Below, piece after piece: positions 57,470-64,000 of a stretch of 64,000 nt of DNA. The notes beneath the pieces were generated by a model. It did not search any database and was not told the DNA's origin. It was given only the letters and a program-made list of their open reading frames with translations. The first letter of the stretch is position 1, and the number at the start of each line of letters is the position of its first letter. The translations under genes and the position numbers were made by a program. The DNA is from Halobaculum sp. CBA1158 (GTDB lineage: Archaea > Halobacteriota > Halobacteria > Halobacteriales > Haloferacaceae): contig NZ_CP090371.1 in NCBI RefSeq assembly GCF_021431925.1, positions 620,001 to 684,000 of the forward strand. Direction: 5' to 3'.

Positions 57470-58785
57470 GCCGCGACGGCGAGCTCCCGGCGTTTCGCGC
57501 CGCCCGCGACCACGTCCGCGAGGAGCTGGTGCGGTTCGTCCGATCGCTGCGGCGCGCCGGCGTCGCGGTGCCCGCGAACGCCGGGACGACCGCGGCGCGG
57601 GCGCTCGTCGAGGTCGGCTTCGACGACGAGGCGACCGCCCGGGCGGCGCTGCGTGCGTGTCTCGTCGCCGACGCCGACGATATCGCGACGTTCGACCGTC
57701 TGTTCCCCGAGTTCTGGCGGCGGCTCGCCACCGGCCTCGACCCCGACGGCCCGGCCCCTCGCAGGGACGGTCCCGAGGGCGGGCTCGCGCCGATCGACGG
57801 CGACGCGGCCGGCGAGGACGCCGACGCCCCGGCGACGGACCGCTCCGACCGTGCGGACGACGGCGGCGAGCCGGACGTCGAGTCGGCCGCCGCGGCGGCG
57901 CTGGGCGGCGTCGTCACGGATGCGGGGCTCGCCGACGACGCCGAGCGCGTCGAGCGAGCGTGGTACAGCCCGACCGGGAGCCCGACGCACGTGTCGGGGG
58001 TCGCGGGCGCGGAGCCGGATATCGACGCCGCCGTCGAGGAACTGGCCGGCGGGCTCGCGACCCTTCGGGGTCGCCGGTGGCGTGCCGGCGACGAGCGCGC
58101 CGACGGTCGTCGGTCGCTTCGCGCGAGCCTCGCAACCGGCGGCACCGTCGTCTCGATCCCCCGGCGCGAGCGCGAGCACGACCGTCTCCGAGCCGTCTGG
58201 TTCGTCGACGTGAGCCGGTCGGTGCTCGACACCGTCGACCGGTCGGTCCTGCTCGGGACGCTCCGGCGTGCCCGCGCGGCGTGGCGCGAGTGCCGGATCG
58301 TCTTCTTCGACGAGACCGCCCGTGACGTCTCATCGGCGTTCGACGAGCCGACGGCGGCGGCCGCGCTCGACGCGCTCGCGCGGGCCGAGACGGAGTGGGG
58401 CGGCGGCACCCGGATCGGCGAGTCGCTCGCGGGCTTCCTGCGGGAGTCGCCGACGGCGGTCGACCGCCGGACGGTCGTGTTCGTCGTCAGCGACGGGCTG
58501 GAGACCGGCGACGCCGACGAACTCGAACGGGCGATGGCGACGCTGTCGCGCCGGAGCGCGGCGGTGGTGTGGTTGAACCCCCTGGCGGCGGCGTCGGCCT
58601 ACGAGCCGACCGCCCGCGGGATGGCTCGCGCGCTGTCGTTCGTCGACGGGCTGTTCGCGTTCGGCGGCCCGGACGACCTCGCAGAGGTGGGTAGACAGCT
58701 CCGGCGGCGCGGCGTCGGCGGGCGAATCGGCTACGAGTACGACCCACGGCGGGGGGGACCGCGGCCCCGCCCCGACCCAGCGTGA
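57466..58785 (+). CDS. VWA-domain protein (CoxE-like)
   Basis: A 439-residue partner of the MoxR ATPase. The N-terminal 240 residues are Ala/Arg/Asp-rich with PAFRAARDHVREELVRFVRS; the VWA fold has a MIDAS-like LRAVWFVDVSRSVLDTVDRS, TEWGGGTRIGESLAGFLRES and VVFVVSDGLETGDADELERA. CoxE and CoxD act together in metal-sulfur site assembly in related systems. GTG at 57466 overlaps the ATPase stop. Confidence 0.87.
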   Translation: MSRDGELPAFRAARDHVREELVRFVRSLRRAGVAVPANAGTTAARALVEVGFDDEATARAALRACLVADADDIATFDRLFPEFWRRLATGLDPDGPAPRRDGPEGGLAPIDGDAAGEDADAPATDRSDRADDGGEPDVESAAAAALGGVVTDAGLADDAERVERAWYSPTGSPTHVSGVAGAEPDIDAAVEELAGGLATLRGRRWRAGDERADGRRSLRASLATGGTVVSIPRREREHDRLRAVWFVDVSRSVLDTVDRSVLLGTLRRARAAWRECRIVFFDETARDVSSAFDEPTAAAALDALARAETEWGGGTRIGESLAGFLRESPTAVDRRTVVFVVSDGLETGDADELERAMATLSRRSAAVVWLNPLAAASAYEPTARGMARALSFVDGLFAFGGPDDLAEVGRQLRRRGVGGRIGYEYDPRRGGPRPRPDPA

Positions 58786-58788
58786 CCC

Positions 58789-59931
58789 ATGGACACGAAC
58801 GAGTGGAGCATCCCCGAGACGGAGCTGTTCGACCGCATCGCAACCGCCCTCGACGACGGCGACGGGGCCGTCCTCGCGACCGTCGTCGCCGTCGAGGGGA
58901 GCGCGTACCGCCGCCCCGGCGCGAAGATGCTGATCCGACCCGACGGGGGCGCGGGCAGCATCACCGCCGGCTGTCTGGAGGACGAGGTCCGCGACATCGC
59001 ACGCGACGTGCTGGCGACCGGGGAGGCGCGCGTCGAGACGTGGGACCTGACCGGCGACGACGACGTGTGGGGCATGGGCGTCGGCTGCAACGGCGTCATC
59101 ACCGTGCTGCTCGAACCGCTGTCTGCCGACTACGCGCCGGTCGTGGCCGCCCGCGAGCGCGGCGACGCCGTCGCCGTCGCGACCGTCGTCGGCGGCGACC
59201 TCCCGGTGGCGACGCGGGGGCGCTACGCCGGCGGCGACGGCGACGATCGCGGCGTCGTCGCCGGCGACCTGCCCGACTGGGTCGCCGAGGCGGTCCGCGA
59301 GGACGCACAGCGCCTCCTCGAGACCGGCGGCGGCGACGTGGTCGCCGTCGAGAGCGAGGACGGCGCGACCGCCGAGGTGTTCGTCGACGGGGTCCGCCCG
59401 CCCCCGGAGGTGGTGGTGTTCGGCTCCGGTCACGACGTGCGGCCGGTCGTCGAACTGGCGACGCTGGTCGAGTTCCGGGTGACGGTCGTCTCCTTCAGGG
59501 GGGTCGACGCCGACGGCGAGCGCGTCTCGGGGGCCGACGAGGTGATCTCCGCGAGCCCCAGAGACGTGCCGGACCTCCGGGAGTGGGACGACGACACCCA
59601 CGCGGTCGTGATGACGCACAACTTCGTCGACGACCGGCTCACGCTCGATGCGCTGTTGGAGACGCCGGTGTCGTACATCGGGCTGATGGGTCCGCGAAAG
59701 CGCCTCGCGGAGATGCGCGAGGCGTTCGTCGAGGAGGGGCGAGCGTTCACGACCGCCGAACTCGATCGGATCTACACGCCGATCGGGGTGAACCTCGGCG
59801 GCGACACCCCCTATCGGATCGCGTACAGCATCGTCGCGGAGCTGCTGGCGGTCGCCAACGACCGCGAACCGGCCCACCTCGCCGACTTGGCGGGGCCGAT
59901 CCACGACCGCGCGGGGATCGATTCCCCGTGA
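58789..59931 (+). CDS. XdhC/CoxF-family molybdenum enzyme maturation factor
   Basis: A 380-residue protein with an N-terminal XdhC domain (LATVVAVEGSAYRRPGAKML, GSITAGCLEDEVRDIARDVL, GMGVGCNGVITVLLEPL) and a C-terminal Rossmann fold (VVVFGSGHDVRPVVELATLV, YIGLMGPRKRLAEMREAFVE). In bacteria XdhC binds Moco and supports its sulfuration and insertion into hydroxylases. It lies four bases after coxE, so it is part of the same operon. Confidence 0.9.
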   Translation: MDTNEWSIPETELFDRIATALDDGDGAVLATVVAVEGSAYRRPGAKMLIRPDGGAGSITAGCLEDEVRDIARDVLATGEARVETWDLTGDDDVWGMGVGCNGVITVLLEPLSADYAPVVAARERGDAVAVATVVGGDLPVATRGRYAGGDGDDRGVVAGDLPDWVAEAVREDAQRLLETGGGDVVAVESEDGATAEVFVDGVRPPPEVVVFGSGHDVRPVVELATLVEFRVTVVSFRGVDADGERVSGADEVISASPRDVPDLREWDDDTHAVVMTHNFVDDRLTLDALLETPVSYIGLMGPRKRLAEMREAFVEEGRAFTTAELDRIYTPIGVNLGGDTPYRIAYSIVAELLAVANDREPAHLADLAGPIHDRAGIDSP

Positions 59932-60125
59932 CCGACGACGACTCCGGGGCGATGCGCCACCGGGCGTGGACGATCGCGGCGGCGTTCCACGAGCCCGCAG
60001 ATTACGACGTCCCGTCGGCACCGCAGTTCGAGGGCGCGGTCGGCGACGGCGGGGAACTTCGGCTCCTCGACGACGACGGACGGCTCGTGTTGACCGCGGG
60101 CGTCCCCGTCCGCGCCAGGCGGTGA
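59928..60125 (+). CDS. Small hypothetical protein at the end of the cox operon
   Basis: A 65-residue protein of unknown function with HRAWTIAAAFHEPADYDVPS and GDGGELRLLDDDGRLVLTAG. The GTG at 59928 overlaps the xdhC stop, the same coupling seen through the operon, which supports it as a real gene. It is the last gene before a 202-base gap. Confidence 0.55.
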   Translation: MTDDDSGAMRHRAWTIAAAFHEPADYDVPSAPQFEGAVGDGGELRLLDDDGRLVLTAGVPVRARR

Positions 60126-60136
60126 GTCGCGGCCTC

Positions 60137-60186
60137 CGACCGCACCGACCGCGACGGCCACATCGACCGCACCGACCGCGACGGCC
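60137..60186. repeat. Direct 23-base repeat in the intergenic region
   Basis: An identical 23-base sequence rich in CGACCGC occurs at 60137-60159 and 60164-60186. The 202-base gap (60126-60327) otherwise holds the promoter of the next gene, with TATATT near 60249-60254. Confidence 0.75.
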
Positions 60187-60327
60187 TCCCCGGTCCCCGA
60201 CGCCACGCTCGGGCCGAGTCGACGACGGTGCGTCGGCTGGCCTAGACATATATTCGTGGAGTCCGTTCGTTGTTCCGACAATGAGACAACGACCCACACG
60301 TCGCGATCGCGGTCGCTGATCGGGACG

Positions 60328-61494
60328 ATGACACGAACCGAACGCACGCGGCGTCGGCTGCTCGCGACGGTCGCCAGCGCCGCGACCGTCGGGGTCGCCG
60401 GCTGTGGCGGCGCTGGCGGCGGGACCGACGGGACGGCCGAGTCGGCGACGGCGACCGAGACGCCGACCGAGACGGCCGCTCCGACGACCGCCGCTCCCGA
60501 GTACGAGGCGTGCATGGAGCCGGTGGGCTGTCTCTCGTTTGACGAACCGCCGGAGACGTGGGTCGCGAACGCCGGCATCTACTGCGACATCGGCGTCGCG
60601 CTCGGGCTGGTCGACCGGCTCGCGGCGATCGGGTCCCCTCGCCGCTACTACACCGGCTACTACGACGAACTACCGGGCGTCTCGCTCGACAAGTCGCAGT
60701 TCCCGGCGCTGTCGCGCGGGACGCGCATGCCCAAGGAGTCGTTCTACGCGGTCGACGCCGACGTGCACGTCATGGATCCGGTGTGGATGATCAACACCTT
60801 CGGGTGGACCGAGGCAGACGTCGAGGAGATCGCGACCAACATCGGCCCGTTCTTCGGGAATTACATCCGCGAACAGCAGGACGCGTGGCACACCTACCCG
60901 TACCCGACGCTGTCGGAGGCGTTCGGCAACGTCGCGGCGCTGTTCGGCCGACGTGAGCGCTACGAGCGCATCGAGCAGGTGCGCACGGAGCTGGCGGAGA
61001 CGATCCGCTCGCGGCTGCCCGAGGAGCGAACGGAGGTGCTCCTGCTTCGCCCCCAGGGGGTCCCGCCGAACTCCTTTTTCCCCCAGTACATGGACGACTC
61101 CGTCTCGGATCTGCAATGGCAGATCGTCGAGGTCGACGACGCCCTGACCGACAGCGGGATCCCCGAGTGGGGTGTCCGCATCGACTACGAGACGATCGCC
61201 CGGATCGACCCGGAGGTGATCGTCATGGAGACGCAGTTCGCCGACGACTTCGTGCTCGACGACGACAGCTTCCGGGAGTTCACCCTGAACTTCATGCGCG
61301 AGCACCCGGTCGCCCGCGACGTGACCGCCGTGGAGAACGGCCGCGTCCACGCCGGCGGCATCAACTACCAGGGCCCGCTCGTCTCGCTGTTCCAGACCGA
61401 ACACGCCGCGCGAGTGGCGTACCCCGACGAGTTCGGCGACGAGGAGCTGTTCGACCGCGAGCGCGTCGCGGGGATCGTCACGGGCGAGGGATGA
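60328..61494 (+). CDS. Fe/B12-type ABC transporter substrate-binding lipoprotein
   Basis: A 388-residue extracytoplasmic receptor. The Tat signal RTRRRLLATVASAATVGVAG ends in a lipobox cysteine (VAGC), then a Thr/Glu/Ala stalk. The TroA-type fold has GIYCDIGVALGLVDRLAAIG, YVDADVHVMDPVW-like ligand segment (here AVDADVHVMDPVWMINTFGW) and RIDYETIARIDPEVIVMETQ. It probably binds a ferric siderophore or cobalamin. ATG at 60328 begins the Arg-rich signal; earlier in-frame codons are rejected. First gene of a three-gene importer. Confidence 0.86.
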   Translation: MTRTERTRRRLLATVASAATVGVAGCGGAGGGTDGTAESATATETPTETAAPTTAAPEYEACMEPVGCLSFDEPPETWVANAGIYCDIGVALGLVDRLAAIGSPRRYYTGYYDELPGVSLDKSQFPALSRGTRMPKESFYAVDADVHVMDPVWMINTFGWTEADVEEIATNIGPFFGNYIREQQDAWHTYPYPTLSEAFGNVAALFGRRERYERIEQVRTELAETIRSRLPEERTEVLLLRPQGVPPNSFFPQYMDDSVSDLQWQIVEVDDALTDSGIPEWGVRIDYETIARIDPEVIVMETQFADDFVLDDDSFREFTLNFMREHPVARDVTAVENGRVHAGGINYQGPLVSLFQTEHAARVAYPDEFGDEELFDRERVAGIVTGEG

Positions 61495-61557
61495 GCCGCC
61501 GGCGCTCGCGGGCGCGGCTTCGACGGCGGCCGGCGACCCGACCGCCGGGGTGTCGCG

Positions 61558-62670
61558 ATGGCCGGTGAATACGGGGAGGAGACCCGGACGGCCGCCGACC
61601 GGCGGCTCGCGTGGGTGAACCGCCAGCTCGTCGCCGTCGTCGTCGCCAGCGTCGCCGTCGTCGCCGTCGCGACGACGCTCCAGTTGAGCTTCGGCGCGTA
61701 TCCGGTCTCGCCGCTGGAGGCGTGGCGCGCGCTCGCGGATCCGGCGGTGCTGTTCAGCGCGGCCGCGTGGCGGGCGTTCCTGCTCGGCGAGAGGGTGCCG
61801 GATTACGGGACGGCGACGCTCGTCGTGTGGACGATCCGACTCCCGCGCGTGCTCGTGGCGGTGCTCGTGGGCGCGAACCTCGCGGTGTCGGGCGCGGTAC
61901 TTCAGGCGATCACCCGCAACGAGCTCGCCAGCCCGTTCGTCCTCGGCGTCTCCTCCGGGGCCGGCCTCGCCGTGCTGCTCACGGTCGTCGTGTTCACCGG
62001 GCTGCTCCCGCTGCTCCCGCTGTTTGCGGCCGTCGGCGGCGGGGTCGCGTTCCTGCTCGTGTACGCCATCGCGTGGCAGGGCGGCACCAACCCCGTGCGG
62101 CTGGTGCTGGCGGGCGTCATCGTCTCCAGCGTGTTCGGCTCGGTACAGACGGGGCTGTTCCTGCTCATCGAGGACATCGGGCTCGTCCAGAGCGTCGTCG
62201 CGTGGACGACCGGCTCGCTCGTGGGCACCGACTGGGCGCAGGTCCGGATGCTGCTCCCGTGGTCGGTCGTCGCCGTCGGCGCGTCGCTGCTGGGTGCCCG
62301 CGAGCTGAACGTCCTGACGCTGGGCGAGGAGACGGCCGCCTCGCTCGGCCTGTCGGTCGAGCGGGCGCGGTTTCTCCTGTCGGGGCTCGCGGTGCTGGCG
62401 GCGTCAACGAGCGTCGCCGCCGCGGGGATCGTCGGCTTCGTCGGCCTCGTCGTCCCGCACATCGTCCGCCGGAGCGTCGGCACCGACCACAAGCGCCTGC
62501 TCGTCGGCTGCGCGTTCGCCGGCCCGGCGCTGCTGGTCGCCGCCGACGCCGGAGCCCGGCTCGCGCTCTCGCCCGCGCAGATCCCCGTCGGCATCGTCAC
62601 CGGACTGCTCGGCGGACCGTACTTCCTGTACCTCATGCGCAAACACGGCGATTTCGGGGGGTTCCGATGA
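61558..62670 (+). CDS. FecCD-family ABC transporter permease
   Basis: A 370-residue permease with about ten helices. Blocks include RLPRVLVAVLVGANLAVSGA, VLQAITRNELASPFVLGVSS, WTTGSLVGTDWAQVRMLLPW and GFVGLVVPHIVRRSVGTDHK, matching iron-siderophore and B12 permeases. ATG at 61558, 63 bases after the receptor gene. Its stop overlaps the ATPase gene. The second such system in this window, paralogous to btuC at 33735. Confidence 0.92.
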   Translation: MAGEYGEETRTAADRRLAWVNRQLVAVVVASVAVVAVATTLQLSFGAYPVSPLEAWRALADPAVLFSAAAWRAFLLGERVPDYGTATLVVWTIRLPRVLVAVLVGANLAVSGAVLQAITRNELASPFVLGVSSGAGLAVLLTVVVFTGLLPLLPLFAAVGGGVAFLLVYAIAWQGGTNPVRLVLAGVIVSSVFGSVQTGLFLLIEDIGLVQSVVAWTTGSLVGTDWAQVRMLLPWSVVAVGASLLGARELNVLTLGEETAASLGLSVERARFLLSGLAVLAASTSVAAAGIVGFVGLVVPHIVRRSVGTDHKRLLVGCAFAGPALLVAADAGARLALSPAQIPVGIVTGLLGGPYFLYLMRKHGDFGGFR

Positions 62671-63557
62671 CCGACCGGTCCGGTCCCGTCGACGACGGGC
62701 ACCGCGACGGCGACCGCCGCCGCGACGCCGGGGGACGGTCGGCGCACGCGTCCGACGGCGTCCTCGTCGCCGAGGACCTGGTGTTGGCGTATCCCGACTC
62801 GGACGCGCCGGTGATCGACGGCGTCACCCACGGGTTCCCCGAGGGCCGGGTCACCGCGCTCGTGGGACCGAACGGGAGCGGCAAGAGCACACTCCTGCGC
62901 GGGCTGGCCGGGCGGCTCGAACCCCGGTCGGGGACCGTGGCGCTCCGGGACCGCCCGCTCGACGACTACGGCGACCGCGAACGCGCCCGCGAGCTCGCAC
63001 GGCTCCCGCAGGAGCCGACCGCGCCCGACGGCATCTCGGTTGAGGAGCTGGCGTACCACGGCCGCTACCCGCACCGCGGCTTCCTCGACACCGTCGACGA
63101 CGCGGACGTGGCGGCCGTCGATCGCGCGGTGGGACTCGTCGGCATCGGCCACCTCCGGGATCGGCCGCTGGCGGACCTCAGCGGCGGACAGCGCCGGCTC
63201 GCGTGGGTCGCCATGGTGCTCGCCCAGGAGGCGGACGTGCTGTTGCTGGACGAGCCGACGACGTTCCTCGACCTCAGACACCAACTGGCCGTGATGGAGG
63301 TGGTTCGGACGCTCCGCGAGGATGACGAGACGACGGTCGTACTCGTCCTCCACGACGTCGAACAGGCCGCTCGATACGCCGACGAGATGGTCGTTCTTCA
63401 CGAGGGGCGGATCCACGCCACCGGGCCGCCCGCGTCGGTGCTCGAGCCGGCGATGTTGGCTGAGGTGTTCGGGATCGACGCCGAGGTCGACGACGGTCGC
63501 TTCGGCCCGCGGCTCACGCCGATCGGTCCCGCCGACTCGGCGATCGGGCCGCGATGA
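62667..63557 (+). CDS. FecE/BtuD-type ABC transporter ATP-binding protein
   Basis: A 296-residue ATPase. Walker A is GPNGSGKSTLLRGLAG, the signature is LSGGQRRLAWVAMVL, Walker B is VLLLDEPTTFLDLRHQLAVM and the H-loop is VLHDVEQAARYADEM. About 30 charged residues precede the core (GHRDGDRRRDAGGRSA). ATG at 62667 overlaps the permease stop (ATGA). It completes the second Fe/B12-type importer. Confidence 0.92.
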   Translation: MTDRSGPVDDGHRDGDRRRDAGGRSAHASDGVLVAEDLVLAYPDSDAPVIDGVTHGFPEGRVTALVGPNGSGKSTLLRGLAGRLEPRSGTVALRDRPLDDYGDRERARELARLPQEPTAPDGISVEELAYHGRYPHRGFLDTVDDADVAAVDRAVGLVGIGHLRDRPLADLSGGQRRLAWVAMVLAQEADVLLLDEPTTFLDLRHQLAVMEVVRTLREDDETTVVLVLHDVEQAARYADEMVVLHEGRIHATGPPASVLEPAMLAEVFGIDAEVDDGRFGPRLTPIGPADSAIGPR

Positions 63558-63664
63558 CGCTCCCGCGGACTCATCGACCCCGCCGCCGCGCTCGACCGTG
63601 GACCCGTCGCGACCGTCTCTCGACGCCCGTGTGCTTTTGACTCCCGGTCGCGTCCGTCCGGTCG

Positions 63665-64000
63665 ATGGACGTGGCTATCGTCACCGTGGGCGACGAGGTG
63701 CTCGCGGGCGAGACGGCGAACACGAACGCCTCGTGGCTGGCGTCGGCGATCGCCGACCGCGGCTCGCGCGTCCGGCGGATCTTGACCCTGCCGGACGACC
63801 GCGCGGCGATCGCCGACCGGGTGGCCGAGTGGTCGGAGGCGTTCGACGCGGTGATCGTCACCGGCGGACTGGGCGGCACCCACGACGACGTGACCGCCGA
63901 CGCCGTCGCCGACGCGTTCGAGCGCGACCTCGTGGTCGACGACGCGGTCCGGGCCGACGTGCTGGAGACGGTCGCGGCCTACCGCGACGAGAACCCCGAC
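63665..64000 (+). CDS. CinA/MoaB-like molybdopterin-binding domain protein, 3' end outside window
   Basis: The first 112 residues are visible. MDVAIVTVGDEVLAGETANT, NASWLASAIADRGSRVRRIL and VIVTGGLGGTHDDVTADAVA are the MoCF-fold core shared by CinA, MoaB and MogA. The GD-E-L and TGGxGxTxDD motifs bind pterin or nucleotide. Haloarchaeal copies are annotated as competence/damage-inducible CinA-like or molybdopterin-binding proteins; nearness to the cox and moe genes is suggestive but not proof. ATG at 63665. Confidence 0.85.
   Translation, partial: MDVAIVTVGDEVLAGETANTNASWLASAIADRGSRVRRILTLPDDRAAIADRVAEWSEAFDAVIVTGGLGGTHDDVTADAVADAFERDLVVDDAVRADVLETVAAYRDENPD

Noticed and set aside
1-64000. 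CRISPR array, insertion sequence, tRNA or rRNA genes
   Set aside because: No regularly spaced repeats with unique spacers, no transposase motifs and no T-loop or anticodon-arm patterns were noticed on reading both strands.

Overview
The window is chromosomal DNA of a haloarchaeon (class Halobacteria, genus not resolved). The evidence is very high GC over most of its length, acidic proteins rich in Asp, Glu, Ala and Val, frequent GTG starts with ATGA/GTGA overlaps inside operons, and archaeal signature genes: pantoate kinase with phosphopantothenate synthetase, GGGP synthase, archaeal-type AspRS, SRP19, a Gar1-like protein, a Trm5-family methyltransferase and a PGF-CTERM protein. I saw no tRNA, rRNA, CRISPR array or transposase.

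Layout. 1-5937 is core: CoA synthesis (pps, pok), a cupin/zinc-ribbon protein, aspS, a membrane histidine kinase and GGGP synthase. About 5985-13073 is an accessory island of visibly lower GC. It is entered through a truncated family-B DNA polymerase and left through the 3' stub of another gene. It carries an XPB/Rad25-like helicase, a protein with a HEPN-like domain, and two small protein families that occur as pairs. Family A is at 6980, 11035 and as the C-terminus of the HEPN-like protein; family B is at 7417, 11497 and 12296. A B-then-A gene pair occurs twice. 13288-31294 returns to core and transport genes: a truncated antitoxin-like regulator, membrane proteins, topA, peptidases, a Znu-type metal ABC transporter with a palindromic promoter, a MATE exporter, gatB, and a TumE/TumA-like toxin-antitoxin locus whose toxin frame has an early stop. 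31295-43430 holds gar1, srp19, a divergent B12-type ABC system (btuF / btuCD), trm5, small-molecule kinases and methyltransferases, cupins and short tandem repeats. 43482-50406 holds two zinc alcohol dehydrogenases, a creatininase, an ABC-2 exporter and a monothiol glutaredoxin. 49756-60125 is one metabolic block: molybdenum-cofactor genes (mocA-like, moeA-like) on the minus strand facing away from a plus-strand coxGSLM-moxR-coxE-xdhC cluster for a molybdenum hydroxylase of the CO-dehydrogenase/xanthine-dehydrogenase family. 60328-63557 is a second Fe/B12-type ABC importer, and the window ends inside a CinA/MoaB-like gene.

How genes work together. The cox cluster encodes the three enzyme subunits (2Fe-2S, molybdopterin, FAD) plus maturation factors, and the neighbouring minus-strand genes could supply and tailor its cofactor. 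The active-site loop is of form II, so CO is not established as the substrate. The most interesting region is the island. Its HEPN-like protein, XPB-like helicase and duplicated B-A module look like a defence or plasmid-maintenance system that I cannot match to a named one. Family assignments rest on reading motifs by eye, without database searches.
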